Shown here: positions 45,003 through 53,576 of the stretch, in pieces
Numbering within the stretch: position 1 is the stretch's first letter
How the letters are laid out: every line of letters begins with the position of its first letter
Position numbers and translations under genes: made by a program
Assembly (NCBI GenBank): GCA_018241685.1
Contig: JAFEDJ010000013.1
Location: forward strand, 1 to 64,000
Reading direction: 5' to 3'
DNA from: Pseudomonadota bacterium
GTDB taxonomy: Bacteria; Pseudomonadota; Gammaproteobacteria; Burkholderiales; Rhodocyclaceae
DNA: 64,000 nucleotides
Notes under the pieces: model-generated
Database searches by the model: none
The model's input: only the letters and a program-made list of their open reading frames with translations
What the model was told of the DNA's origin: nothing

Positions 45003-45788
45003 CTATAACGCGGCGCGGCCGCGCAGTTCGCCCGGCGTCACGCCGAACATGCCGCGAAAGGCTGCGATGAAGGCCGACGTGGATTCGTAGCCATGGGCCA
45101 GGGCCACGTCCGTCACGCTGTCGCCGGCCTCCAGCGCATCGAGGGACAGCAGCAGGCGCAGGCGCTGCCGCCACTCGCCGAAGCCGAGCCCGGTCTCCTT
45201 CACGAACAGGCGCGCCAGCGTGCGCTCCGAAGCGCCCGCCTCGATGGCCCACTGGGCCAGGCTGCGCGTATCGTCCGGCTGCTCCTGCAGCGCCGCGCAG
45301 ATCACCCCAAGGCGCCGGTCCTTCGGCAGCGGCAGGCCGAAGCCGGCTCGCGGCAGGCCGGCCAGCTCGTCCAGCAGCACCGCCACCAGCCGCCCGGCCG
45401 GGCCGGTCTCGTCGTACTCCACCGGCAATTCGCCGATGCGCCGGATCAGCTCCCGCACCAGCGGGCTCATCTCCAGCACGCAGCATTCCGCCGGCAGGGC
45501 CGCCGCCGCGGCCGGCGTGACGTAAAGACTGCGCATTTCGGTGCGGCGGCGGTTGACCACCTGGTGCGGCAGATCTGGCGGAATCCACACCGCGAAGCGC
45601 GGCGGCGCCACGTAGTCGCCGGCGGCCGTGCGCACCCCGAGCACGCCGCTGCTGGCGTAGGACAGCTGACACCAGGGATGGCTGTGCTCCTCGGTCCATG
45701 AGCCGGGGGCCAGGCTTTCGTGGCGGTTGTAGAGCGGGCGCGGCAGGTTTGCCATGCTCGGCACGCTGCGCTTGTTCGGGGCGTTCAT
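45003..45788 (-). CDS. AraC-family transcriptional regulator
   Basis: 261 residues from ATG 45788; an ATG at 45755 is an alternative. N-terminal cupin sensor: WTEEHSHPWCQLSYASSGVL, VAPPRFAVWIPPDLPHQVVN. The C-terminal double helix-turn-helix: SLAQWAIEAGASERTLARLF and DSVTDVALAHGYESTSAFIA with FRGMFGVTPGELRG at the end, all typical of AraC. It is divergent from the SBF-like transporter across a short gap and probably regulates it; effector unknown. Confidence 0.92.
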   Translation of the reverse strand: MNAPNKRSVPSMANLPRPLYNRHESLAPGSWTEEHSHPWCQLSYASSGVLGVRTAAGDYVAPPRFAVWIPPDLPHQVVNRRRTEMRSLYVTPAAAAALPAECCVLEMSPLVRELIRRIGELPVEYDETGPAGRLVAVLLDELAGLPRAGFGLPLPKDRRLGVICAALQEQPDDTRSLAQWAIEAGASERTLARLFVKETGLGFGEWRQRLRLLLSLDALEAGDSVTDVALAHGYESTSAFIAAFRGMFGVTPGELRGRAAL

Positions 45789-45881
45789 GGTGTTTTGTCC
45801 GTCAATCGCTATTCGTTGTCGATCTGTCGTTAGAAAGACAGCCTGCCACGCCTTAGAGTGCACCACCATACCCATAACGAC

Positions 45882-46919
45882 ATGGAGCCCAACGTGCCCT
45901 CCAACCCCAACACTGCAAACGGCCTCCAGCAACTGCGCACCTGGCTGCACAAGGAATGGTTCCTCGTCGGCATGCTCGGCGCGGTCGTCCTCGCCACCCT
46001 GCTGCCCAACCTGGGCCGCAGCGGCGGTGTGCTGCATGGCGACGTGCTCACCGACATCGGCATCGCCGTCGTATTCTTCCTGCACGGCCTGGGCCTGTCC
46101 TTCGCCAGCCTGCGCCAGGGCATCATGAACTGGCGCATCCACGCGGTGGTGCAGAGCATGACCTTTGCGGTCTTCCCGCTGGTGTGGTTCATCGCCGACG
46201 CGCTGGTCGGCCAATGGCTGCCCCGCGACCTGGCATTGGGCTTCTGCTACCTGTGCGCGCTACCGTCCACCATCTCGTCGTCGGTGGCGATGACCGGTCT
46301 GGCCCGCGGCAACGTGCCGGCGGCGATCTTCAACGCCACCCTGTCGAGCGTGCTGGGCATCGTGCTGACGCCGCTGCTGGTCACGCTATTCACTAACGTG
46401 GACGGCCAAGGCCTGCCTTTCCTCGAAACCGTGCTGAGCATCGCCAAGCTGCTGCTGCTGCCCCTCGTCCTCGGCCAGCTGATGCGTCCGCTGCTGCACG
46501 CCTGGCACCAGCGCCACAAAAAGCTGACCAACCTGCTCGACCGCTGGGTGATCCTGATGCTGGTGTACTCGGCCTTCTGCGACTCGGTGGCCTCGGGCCT
46601 GTGGCGCAACAACGGCATCGGCACGCTGCTCACCGCGATGCTCGGCGCCGGCCTGGTGCTGGCCCTGGTGCTGGTGCTGTCCACCTGGCTGTCGCGGCGC
46701 TTCGGTTTCAAGGTGGAGGACGAGATCACCACGGTATTCTGCGGCTCGAAGAAGACCCTCGCCTCCGGCGTCCCGATGGCCAAGCTGCTGTTCGGCGCCA
46801 ACCCGGCCATCGGCCTGATCGTGCTGCCGATCATGTTCTACCACCAGATCCAGCTCTTCGTGTGCTCGCTGCTGGCCAACCGCTACGCCCTGCGCAAGGA
46901 CGCCGCGGCCCCCCATTGA
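45882..46919 (+). CDS. SBF-like (bile acid:sodium symporter family) transporter
   Basis: 345 residues from ATG 45882; GTG 45858 would add eight residues. Ten or so hydrophobic helices (VGMLGAVVLATLLPNLGRSG, IGIAVVFFLHGLGLSFASLR, FCYLCALPSTISSSVAMTGL with the substrate-site P-S-T-I-S-S, LLLLPLVLGQLMRP, FCGSKKTLASGVPMAKLLFG, AIGLIVLPIMFYHQIQLFVC). This is the YfeH/SBF-like (PF13593) group, distinct from classical bile acid importers; substrate unknown. Divergent AraC gene upstream. Confidence 0.9.
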   Translation: MEPNVPSNPNTANGLQQLRTWLHKEWFLVGMLGAVVLATLLPNLGRSGGVLHGDVLTDIGIAVVFFLHGLGLSFASLRQGIMNWRIHAVVQSMTFAVFPLVWFIADALVGQWLPRDLALGFCYLCALPSTISSSVAMTGLARGNVPAAIFNATLSSVLGIVLTPLLVTLFTNVDGQGLPFLETVLSIAKLLLLPLVLGQLMRPLLHAWHQRHKKLTNLLDRWVILMLVYSAFCDSVASGLWRNNGIGTLLTAMLGAGLVLALVLVLSTWLSRRFGFKVEDEITTVFCGSKKTLASGVPMAKLLFGANPAIGLIVLPIMFYHQIQLFVCSLLANRYALRKDAAAPH

Positions 46920-46928
46920 TGCGGCAGC

Positions 46929-46971
46929 GCGTCATAATGGCGGGTCGCCACCCACACCCGCCTTATGACGC
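46929..46971. promoter_or_regulatory. Long imperfect inverted repeat before a small gene
   Basis: Arms 46,929-46,945 (GCGTCATAATGGCGGGT) and 46,956-46,971 are complementary except for one missing base; ten-base spacer. The right arm ends one base before the ATG at 46,973. Confidence 0.6.
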
Positions 46972-46972
46972 T

Positions 46973-47296
46973 ATGAGCACCGAATCCGCCAGCACCGTCC
47001 GCCACTTCGTCACCTACAGCGGGGTCAACCTGCCGCTGAACCTCACCTCGCCCCTCGAAGAGGCGGACCTGCGCAACCGCATCACCTTCTACCGCGCCTA
47101 CTACGACGCGGCCGACCGCATGACCACCTGCGAGAAGGTCGTCTACGGCGAGATCGAATCCGCCCACCATTACAGCTACTACCCGAGCGGCGCCCTGCAG
47201 CAGGCCAGGGTCGTGCAAGTGATCGACGAGGAAACCACGCTGATGGACTACGCCGAGGACGGCACCCTGCTCGCCTCGACCACGCTGGACGACTGA
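46973..47296 (+). CDS. DUF6156-family small protein
   Basis: 107 residues from ATG 46973. Pattern: VRHFVTYSGVNLPLNLTSPL, LRNRITFYRAYYDAADRMTT, CEKVVYGEIESAHHYSYYPS, ALQQARVVQVIDEETTLMDY. The protein is small, acidic and cytoplasmic, with no catalytic motif. Family assignment by pattern; function unknown. Start lies directly after the inverted repeat 46,929-46,971. The next small gene starts 18 bp downstream. Confidence 0.75.
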   Translation: MSTESASTVRHFVTYSGVNLPLNLTSPLEEADLRNRITFYRAYYDAADRMTTCEKVVYGEIESAHHYSYYPSGALQQARVVQVIDEETTLMDYAEDGTLLASTTLDD

Positions 47297-47314
47297 GCGG
47301 CGCGGAACTTCGCC

Positions 47315-47569
47315 TTGGCCACCCAGTCTGCAGAACGTCGCCGCTGCCTCAGTTGCAACCGCTGGGGTGGCGAACGGCGGCCCGGTGCCGAGCCCGACAC
47401 CGTCGAATACGATGAGGACAACGACCGCGGCCCCTGCCAGGAAGGCCCCTGGCACGGCACCAGCCGCCGCGGCCCGCGCAACGCCTGCGGCCAGTGGCTG
47501 AAGTGGATCGCCCTGGAAAGCGCCCCGGCGGCGCCCGCCCCTGCCCCTCCGGACAAGACCGACCGATGA
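47315..47569 (+). CDS. Small cysteine-containing protein
   Basis: 84 residues from TTG 47315. Four Cys in C-x2-C...C...C spacing (RRCLSCNRWGGE, GPCQEGPWHG, RNACGQWLKWI) suggest a zinc ribbon. Its TGA overlaps the ATG of the thioredoxin-like gene (ATGA at 47566-47569), and the frame is open throughout with matching codon use, so I regard it as real. No known family. Confidence 0.55.
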   Translation: MATQSAERRRCLSCNRWGGERRPGAEPDTVEYDEDNDRGPCQEGPWHGTSRRGPRNACGQWLKWIALESAPAAPAPAPPDKTDR

Positions 47570-47958
47570 CCACCCCGACCGACACGCCCGAATTTCTCGT
47601 CGCCTGCCTGTGCGCCGCCTGGTGCGGCACCTGCCGCGACTACCGCGCCGGCTTCGAAGCCATGGCCGAACACTTCCCGAACGCCCGCTTCCTGTGGCTC
47701 GACGTGGAAGACGAAGCCGACCTGCTCGACGACTACGATGTCGAGAATTTCCCCACCGTGCTGATCCAGCGCGCCGAGGACGTGCTGTTCTTCGGTACGA
47801 TGCTGCCGCATCACCACCTGCTGCAGCGCACCGTCGAGACCTTCCACGCCCAGAGCCCGGAAGAAAGCCGCCACTACGCCCACTCCGACCCCTTGCGCAA
47901 AAGCTGGCAAAACGAATACAACCTGCGCAGGGCACTGGCCGACAGAGCCGAAGACTGA
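47566..47958 (+). CDS. Thioredoxin family protein
   Basis: 130 residues from ATG 47566. FLVACLCAAWCGTCRDYRAG contains the redox motif W-C-G-T-C at ~22; ARFLWLDVEDEADLLDDYDV and VENFPTVLIQRAEDVLFFG (cis-Pro) complete the fold. No signal peptide, so cytoplasmic. C-terminal ~35 residues are polar. Coupled to the Cys-containing small gene before it and followed 29 bp later by a HIT gene. Confidence 0.88.
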   Translation: MTTPTDTPEFLVACLCAAWCGTCRDYRAGFEAMAEHFPNARFLWLDVEDEADLLDDYDVENFPTVLIQRAEDVLFFGTMLPHHHLLQRTVETFHAQSPEESRHYAHSDPLRKSWQNEYNLRRALADRAED

Positions 47959-47987
47959 GCACAAGAACACATCGAGAGGAGAGAGAC

Positions 47988-48398
47988 ATGGACGACTGCG
48001 TTTTCTGCCGCATCGTGCGCGGCGAGCTGCCGGCATCGAAGGTCTACGAAGATGAGCACACCCTTGCCTTCCTGAACATCATGGCCGGCAACCCCGGCCA
48101 TACGCTGGTCATCGCCAAGCCGCACCGGGAGAACATCTACACCCTGGAAGACGAACTCGCCGAGGCGGTGTTCCGCACCACCACGCGGGTCGCCAAGGCG
48201 GTGCGGGAAGCCGCCGGCTGCGAAGGCGTGTCCCTGTTCCAGGCCAACGAGGTCGCCGGCGGACAAACGGTCTTCCACTTCCACCTCCACGTGCTGCCCC
48301 GCGTCACCGGCGACAAGCTGCCCGGCGTGTGGCCAGCCACCGCGCCGAGCCGCGTCGAACTCGACGAGATGGCAGCCCGCCTGCGCGCCGCACTCTAG
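47988..48398 (+). CDS. HIT family nucleotide-binding hydrolase
   Basis: 136 residues from ATG 47988 with GAGAGGAGAGAG upstream. CVFCRIVRGELPASKVYEDE at the start, NPGHTLVIAKPHRENIY, and the histidine triad HFHLHVLPRV near residue 97. HIT proteins hydrolyse AMP-linked phosphoramidates and similar nucleotide conjugates. Cys-4 and Cys-7 fit the usual zinc ligands. Confidence 0.93.
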   Translation: MDDCVFCRIVRGELPASKVYEDEHTLAFLNIMAGNPGHTLVIAKPHRENIYTLEDELAEAVFRTTTRVAKAVREAAGCEGVSLFQANEVAGGQTVFHFHLHVLPRVTGDKLPGVWPATAPSRVELDEMAARLRAAL

Positions 48399-48417
48399 CC
48401 TCCGCCGAACATCGCCG

Positions 48418-48450
48418 GCCCCGCCCCTCGCGAGAGGCGCGGGGCTGTTT
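48418..48450 (+). terminator. Rho-independent terminator after the HIT gene
   Basis: GCCCCG and CGGGGC enclose a second CCTC-GCGA-GAGG hairpin, followed by TGTTTCCC. Confidence 0.6.
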
Positions 48451-48500
48451 CCCATTGCCTCACCGATCATGATGCCGCGGCAGAGCGGCATCCCGAGACC

Positions 48501-50021
48501 ATGCACATTCCCCTGCTGAGCCCGGAGGCCCCCTTCGCCATCCTGCTGATGATCGTCAGCGGCGCGCTGATCTTCGGCCCGCTGCGCAGCTGGCGGCGCT
48601 CCCTCGTCAACACCGGCGTGTTCTTCACCGCCAGCCTGCTCGGCGACCTGCTGGCCGGCAGCCTGGAAGGGCACATGGAACCCGCGGCGCTGCACTGGCT
48701 GCGCCAGATGGCAGTATTCGGCGAAGGGCTGGCGGTGATCCGCTACCTGGGCCTGGCCCTGTTCGACGTGGTGCTGCCGCGGATCGGCATCCGCATCTCC
48801 GGCATCCTCGGCGACATCCTGGTCATCGTCGGCTACGTGGCCTGGGCCTTCCTGCGCCTCAACCTGGCCGGCATGCAGTTGTCCCACCTGCTCACCACCT
48901 CGGCAGTCCTCACCGCCGTGGTCGCCATCTCGATGCAGGAAACCCTCGGCAACCTGCTCGGCGGGCTGGCCCTGCAGATGGACAACTCCCTGGAGATCGG
49001 CGACTGGATCCAGATGGACGACCTCGCCGGCCGCGTCAGCGACATCCAGTGGCGCTACACCGCCATCATCTGCCGCAGCGGCGAGCGGGTGCTGGTGCCC
49101 AACAGCCATCTGATGAAGAACCGCTACGCGCTGATCTGCAACAAACGCCAGACCCTGCCGCTGCAACGGCGCAGCATCGGCTTCGACGTCGATCTGTCGG
49201 TGCCGCCGGGCCGCGTGACGAGTACCGTGCTGCAGGACATCTCCACCGCCCGTATCCCCAACGTCAGCGCCACGCCGGCGCCCCAGTGCCTGCTGCTCAA
49301 CTTCGGCCCGGGCTACGCCCATTACGCGGTGCGCTACTGGCTGCTCGATCCGGGGCCCGACGAAGCCACCGACTCGGAGGTCCGCCACCACATCCTCGCC
49401 GCGCTGCAGCGGGAAGGCCTGCGCCTGGCGGTGAGCGACCAGACCATCCATCTGGTCGCCGAGGGCGAAGCCCACCGGGAAGAAGTCCGTGCCCGCGAGC
49501 TGAACCGCCGCCAGCAGGCCATCGCGCAGATCGACCTGTTCTCGCGCCTGTCGGAGGCGGAGCAGCTGGAACTGGCCGGCCGCCTCGTCAACGCGCCCTT
49601 TGCCCGCGGCGACATCATGACCCGCCAGGGCGCCATCGCCCACTGGCTGTACATCATCGTCAGCGGAGAGGCCGAAGCCTGGTGGCAGCCCACCGATGGC
49701 AGCCCCCCGCGCCTGCTCGAAAAGCGCGGCCCGGGCAGCGTCTTCGGCGAACTCGGTCTGATGACCGGTGCGCCGCGTCGCGCCACGGTGATCGCCGCCA
49801 CCGACATCGAAGCCTACCGCCTCGACAAGGCCGGCTTCGAGCACATCATCCGCAGCCGGCCTGAGCTTGCCGAAGGCATGTCATCCATCCTCGAAGAACG
49901 CCTCAGCCACTTCCATGCCCTGGAAAGGGGGTATGCTGAGGATAAAACCGGCCAGAACGCCAACCGGGGCTCGGAAGTCGCCGCCCTGGGCAAGAAGATC
50001 CGCGAATTCTTCGGTCTCTGA
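48501..50021 (+). CDS. MscS-type mechanosensitive channel with cNMP-binding domain
   Basis: 506 residues. Membrane helices at ~10-30, 35-60, 70-95 and 105-125; MscS pore helix region LTTSAVLTAVVAISMQETLG followed by NLLGGLALQMDNSLEIGDWI and the beta domain with GRVSDIQWRYTAIICRSGER, VLVPNSHLMKNRYALI. Residues ~345-470 form a cNMP fold: DLFSRLSEAEQLELAGRLVN, RQGAIAHWLYIIVSGEAEAW, KRGPGSVFGELGLMTGAPRR, ATVIAATDIEAYRLDKAGFE. Such channels (MscCG/SynCNG-type) open to cyclic nucleotides more than tension; behaviour here is inferred. Confidence 0.93.
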   Translation: MHIPLLSPEAPFAILLMIVSGALIFGPLRSWRRSLVNTGVFFTASLLGDLLAGSLEGHMEPAALHWLRQMAVFGEGLAVIRYLGLALFDVVLPRIGIRISGILGDILVIVGYVAWAFLRLNLAGMQLSHLLTTSAVLTAVVAISMQETLGNLLGGLALQMDNSLEIGDWIQMDDLAGRVSDIQWRYTAIICRSGERVLVPNSHLMKNRYALICNKRQTLPLQRRSIGFDVDLSVPPGRVTSTVLQDISTARIPNVSATPAPQCLLLNFGPGYAHYAVRYWLLDPGPDEATDSEVRHHILAALQREGLRLAVSDQTIHLVAEGEAHREEVRARELNRRQQAIAQIDLFSRLSEAEQLELAGRLVNAPFARGDIMTRQGAIAHWLYIIVSGEAEAWWQPTDGSPPRLLEKRGPGSVFGELGLMTGAPRRATVIAATDIEAYRLDKAGFEHIIRSRPELAEGMSSILEERLSHFHALERGYAEDKTGQNANRGSEVAALGKKIREFFGL

Positions 50022-50055
50022 GCCCTATAACAACGTCACTACGCGATCCGCCACC

Positions 50056-51081
50056 ATGCCAGAACACTCCGCCGCCCTCGTCCCTGCCCTGGCGCAGGCC
50101 CTCACCGCCCGCCACGAACTGATCGCCCGCCTGGAAGCCGAACAGACCAACGCCTACCGCCTCTTCCATGGCACCGTGGAAGGCCGCCCCGGTCTCACCG
50201 TGGACCGCTACGGCGACCTGATCCTCGTACAGAGCTTCCACAGCCCGCTGAGCGTGGCCGAAGAGGAAGCTGTCACGGCCTTCTACGCCGAGGCCTGTCC
50301 GGGGCTGGACCTGGTCTACAACGACCGCAGCCATTCCAACTCGCGCGTCAGCAATCCGCTGCCGCCCGCCCAGCTGGCCAAGGCCGAAGCCCTGCGCGAA
50401 TTCACCGAACTGGGGGTCAAGTACAACGTGCAGGCCCGCCACGCCGGGCAGGACCCGTGGCTGTTCCTCGACCTGCGCGCCACACGCCGCAAGGTGATGG
50501 CGGAAGCCGCCGGCAAATCGGTGCTCAATGTGTTCGCCTACACCTGTGGCGTCGGCGTCGCTGCCGCCAAGGCCGGCGCCCGCCACGTGGTGAACGTGGA
50601 CTTCGCCGAATCCAGCCTGTCCGTCGGCAAGGCCAATGCGCGCCTCAACGAACTGCCGATCCGCCTGCGCTTCGTGAAGAGCGACGCCTTCGCGGCGATG
50701 CGCCAGCTGTCCGGCATCGGCCAGCCGAAGGTGGTGCGCGGCAAACGCATGCCGCCTTTCCCGGAACTGGAAAAACACAGCTTCGATCTGGTCTTCCTTG
50801 ACCCGCCCCGCTACGCCAAGAGCGCCTTTGGCGTGGTGGACCTGGTCAACGACTACCCGGCGCTACTCAAGCCGGCCCTGCTGTGTACGGCCGAAGGCGG
50901 CGCCCTGGTGTGCTGCAACAACGTCGCCCAGGTGGACCGCGACGCCTGGGCCGACCAGCTGGTGCGCAGCGCCCGCAAGGCCGGACGCGAGGTACGCGCG
51001 CTGGAATGGATCACGCCGGAGGAGGATTTCCCGAGCACGGACGGCAATCCACCGCTGAAGACGGTGCTGCTGCGGGTTTGA
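50056..51081 (+). CDS. RlmI-like class I SAM-dependent rRNA methyltransferase
   Basis: 341 residues from ATG 50056. N-terminal half matches the RlmI/RlmK-type RNA methyltransferases: TNAYRLFHGTVEGRPGLTVD, GDLILVQSFHSPLSVAEEEA, HAGQDPWLFLDLRATRRKVM. The SAM domain has LNVFAYTCGVGVAAAKAGAR, VVNVDFAESSLSVGKANARL and FDLVFLDPPRYAKSAFGVVD with the D-P-P-R-Y catalytic motif for m5C-type chemistry. Specific rRNA target not assigned. Confidence 0.82.
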   Translation: MPEHSAALVPALAQALTARHELIARLEAEQTNAYRLFHGTVEGRPGLTVDRYGDLILVQSFHSPLSVAEEEAVTAFYAEACPGLDLVYNDRSHSNSRVSNPLPPAQLAKAEALREFTELGVKYNVQARHAGQDPWLFLDLRATRRKVMAEAAGKSVLNVFAYTCGVGVAAAKAGARHVVNVDFAESSLSVGKANARLNELPIRLRFVKSDAFAAMRQLSGIGQPKVVRGKRMPPFPELEKHSFDLVFLDPPRYAKSAFGVVDLVNDYPALLKPALLCTAEGGALVCCNNVAQVDRDAWADQLVRSARKAGREVRALEWITPEEDFPSTDGNPPLKTVLLRV

Positions 51082-51097
51082 GTCCGGCCGGATTCGC

Positions 51098-51138
51098 CCG
51101 CGCAGGTCGCGGGTTCGAATCCCTTCCTTGCCGCCCTT
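51098..51138 (+). other. tRNA 3'-half-like fragment
   Basis: The stretch GCAGGTCGCGGGTTCGAATC followed by CCTTCCTTGCCGCCC has the T-loop TTCGAAT and a possible acceptor 3' strand, but the T-stem pairs only at three of five positions and no 5' half or anticodon arm is seen. It looks like the 3' end left by a tRNA-targeting integrant or a decayed gene. Confidence 0.35.
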
Positions 51139-51143
51139 ATTAC

Positions 51144-52067
51144 CTACTCGTCCGCGTCCGGGTCCCGCTCGTCTTCCTTCGCCGCAGCCGCCGCGGCCCG
51201 CATGGCGGCGTGGGCCTCCATCATGGCAGCACGGGTCGTCGGCGTTTCCAGGCTGACGCGGCCGAGGGCGCCATCGCGGTAGTCCTGCAGCAGGATCAGC
51301 GAGGCCTTCTCGATGTCCAGACCGCCGCCCTTCAGGCGGCAACCGCGGCGCATCGCGATCGCCTCCACGAGCGCCGGACCGTCCAGGCCCTCGACCGCCA
51401 CCCCGTAGCGCTTGGTGACAAGAGCCGGATAGCGGGCCAACAGCAGGTCACCAAGGAAGTTCGCAACCTCCTCATCAATCACCGCGTTGCGGCCGATGGC
51501 GTGGCTGGCGGCAAGCATGAAACCATCGGAGTCATGCTCGATCTTCGGCCACATCATGCCCGGCGTGTCGATGAGGGTTGCCGTCGGCGACAGGTCGAGG
51601 ATCTGCTGGCTCTTGGTCACCGCCGGCTCGTCGCCGACCTTGGCCACACGCTTTTTCAGCAGCGCGTTCATCAGCGTCGACTTACCCACGTTGGGGATGC
51701 CCATGATCATCATGCGCAGCGGCTTCAGACGGTCGTTGCGGTGCGGCGCCAGCGGCCGGCACAGGCCAACCACCTTGGCTACGTCGCTGGGCTTCTTGCA
51801 CGACAGCGCCACCGCGTTGACGCCCTTCTGGGCGTTGTAATGGGCAATCCATTGGGCCGTCACCGCCGGATCGGCGAGGTCGGCCTTGTTGAGGATCTTC
51901 AGGCACGGCCGCTGGCGATGCAGGCGCAGTTCGCGGATCATCGGGTTGCTGCTCGCTTCGGGCAGGCGGGCGTCGAGCACCTCGATGACCACATCGATGC
52001 GCTCCATGCTCTCCGCCGCCTTCTTGCGGGCGGACGTCATGTGACCGGGAAACCACTGGATGGACAT
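51144..52067 (-). CDS. ylqF: Ribosome biogenesis GTPase YlqF/RbgA family
   Basis: 307 residues from ATG 52067. Circularly permuted GTPase: G4 LKILNKADL (residues ~61) comes before G1 [20 protein letters not shown] (~121) and G3 LIDTPGMMWPK (~168), G2 region VGDEPAVTKSQQ. N-terminal MSIQWFPGHMTSARKKAAES is the family hallmark. RbgA helps late 50S assembly. The C-terminal ~40 residues are Ala/Glu/Asp-rich. Divergent from the DUF1415 gene; the -10-like TATAAT-type sites in the shared gap are indistinct. Confidence 0.93.
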   Translation of the reverse strand: MSIQWFPGHMTSARKKAAESMERIDVVIEVLDARLPEASSNPMIRELRLHRQRPCLKILNKADLADPAVTAQWIAHYNAQKGVNAVALSCKKPSDVAKVVGLCRPLAPHRNDRLKPLRMMIMGIPNVGKSTLMNALLKKRVAKVGDEPAVTKSQQILDLSPTATLIDTPGMMWPKIEHDSDGFMLAASHAIGRNAVIDEEVANFLGDLLLARYPALVTKRYGVAVEGLDGPALVEAIAMRRGCRLKGGGLDIEKASLILLQDYRDGALGRVSLETPTTRAAMMEAHAAMRAAAAAAKEDERDPDADE

Positions 52068-52150
52068 GGGCGTGCGTTGAATCAATGAAAGCCCGCCATT
52101 ATCAGGGCAAAATGGCGTCCCTCGAAGGAATTCCCCGGAAACACCGCACC

Positions 52151-52714
52151 ATGAACCACGAAGAAATCATCGCCGCGACCCGCGAATGGATCGAAAAGGC
52201 CGTCATCGGCCTCAACCTGTGCCCGTTCGCCAAGTCGGTCTACGTCAAGAACCAGGTCCGCATCGTGGTCAGCGATGCCCGCCACCTCGACGCCTTCCTT
52301 GAGCAACTGGACGAGGAACTGGACCATCTGGCGTCCGTCGATCCCGAAGTCACCGATACCACGCTGCTGGTGCATCCGACGCTCTTCCCCGACTTCCTCG
52401 ACTTCAACGACCTGGTGCAGATCGCCGACGAGGCCGTCAGCGAGCACGAACTGGACGGCGTGCTGCAGATCGCCAGCTTCCACCCGGACTTCCAGTTCGA
52501 GGGCACCGAGCCGGACGACATCACCAACTATACCAACCGCTCGCCCTACCCGACCCTGCACCTGATCCGCGAAGCGAGCATCGACCGCGCCGTGGAAGCC
52601 TTCCCGGAGGCCGAGATGATCTACGAGCGCAACATGGAAACCCTGCACAAGCTCGGCATCGCCGGCTGGAAGGCCCTCGGCCTGGCCGAGTCCAAGAAGC
52701 ATGGCCAGGAATAA
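52151..52714 (+). CDS. DUF1415 family protein
   Basis: 187 residues from ATG 52151 (an earlier ATG at 52085 is possible but lies in the leader). MNHEEIIAATREWIEKAVIG, LNLCPFAKSVYVKNQVRIVV (Cys-Pro-Phe signature), DTTLLVHPTLFPDFLDFNDL, VLQIASFHPDFQFEGTEPDD, RSPYPTLHLIREASIDRAVE: all of DUF1415. Role unknown, presumably small-molecule or protein interaction. Its stop overlaps the next start by 14 bp. Confidence 0.93.
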   Translation: MNHEEIIAATREWIEKAVIGLNLCPFAKSVYVKNQVRIVVSDARHLDAFLEQLDEELDHLASVDPEVTDTTLLVHPTLFPDFLDFNDLVQIADEAVSEHELDGVLQIASFHPDFQFEGTEPDDITNYTNRSPYPTLHLIREASIDRAVEAFPEAEMIYERNMETLHKLGIAGWKALGLAESKKHGQE

Positions 52715-53576
52715 GCCCGCCGCGGGCACCGCCCGCCCGGCCGCCGAGGCCAAGCCGGCAGTCCATCCGGAGATCCGCCCCGGCCAGTCGATCGAGCTGC
52801 TGAAGGAACTCCACATCCTGACCCGCGACGGCCAGCTCAACCAGGACAGCCGGCGCAAGCTCAAGCAGGTTTATCACCTGTACCAGTTCATCGAGCCGCT
52901 GCTCGCCGAGGTGCTAGAGCAGCACGGCGACCTGAGCCTCGCCGACCACGGTGCCGGCAAGTCCTACCTGGGCTTCATCCTCTACGACCTGTTCCTCAAG
53001 GCCAAAGAGGCCGGCACGGTCTATGGCATCGAAACCCGCGCCGAGCTGGTCGCCCGCTCCCGCGAACTGGCCGAACGGCTGAGCTTCCCGCGCATGCGCT
53101 TCCTGGATGTGAGCGTGGAGGAATCCACCCGCTCCACCGAGCTGCCCGAGCGCATCGATGTCGTCACCGCGCTGCACGCCTGTAACACCGCCACCGACGA
53201 CGCAATCCAGTTCGCCTTCGCCAAGAAGGCCCGCTTCGTGGTGCTGGTGCCCTGCTGCCAGGCCGAGGTGGCCAGCGTGCTGCGCCAGAACAAGAACGCC
53301 AGCTTCAGCATGACGCCCCTGTCGGAGATCTGGCGCCACCCGATCCACACGCGGGAATTCGGCAGCCAGCTCACCAACGCGCTGCGCTGCCTGCAGCTGG
53401 AAGCCCACGGCTACCAGGTCACGGTGACCGAGCTCGTCGGCTGGGAGCACTCGATGAAGAACGAGCTGATCATCGCCCGCCACACCGGCCAGCCGCGCAA
53501 GAACGCGATGGAGCGCATCGAGGCGATCCTGGCGGAACTCAACCTCAACGAGCTACGGAGCCGCTTCGCGTGCTGA
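52701..53576 (+). CDS. SAM-dependent methyltransferase (Methyltransf_32-like)
   Basis: 291 residues. Motif I LSLADHGAGKSYLGFILYDL, then GTVYGIETRAELVARSRELA, MRFLDVSVEESTRSTELPER, IDVVTALHACNTATDDAIQF and RFVVLVPCCQAEVASVLRQN, with the H-A-C plus P-C-C element shared with the protein at 29,647-30,822 on the minus strand. The N-terminal 40 residues are a disordered Ala/Pro/Lys tail. Overlaps both neighbours, so it is part of a DUF1415-MTase-hypothetical operon. Substrate unknown. Confidence 0.8.
   Translation: MARNKPAAGTARPAAEAKPAVHPEIRPGQSIELLKELHILTRDGQLNQDSRRKLKQVYHLYQFIEPLLAEVLEQHGDLSLADHGAGKSYLGFILYDLFLKAKEAGTVYGIETRAELVARSRELAERLSFPRMRFLDVSVEESTRSTELPERIDVVTALHACNTATDDAIQFAFAKKARFVVLVPCCQAEVASVLRQNKNASFSMTPLSEIWRHPIHTREFGSQLTNALRCLQLEAHGYQVTVTELVGWEHSMKNELIIARHTGQPRKNAMERIEAILAELNLNELRSRFAC

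Noticed and set aside
50863..51342. Minus-strand frame with GIRTRDL-type sequence
   Set aside because: This peptide is the common antisense reading of a tRNA T-arm, consistent with the fragment at 51,098.
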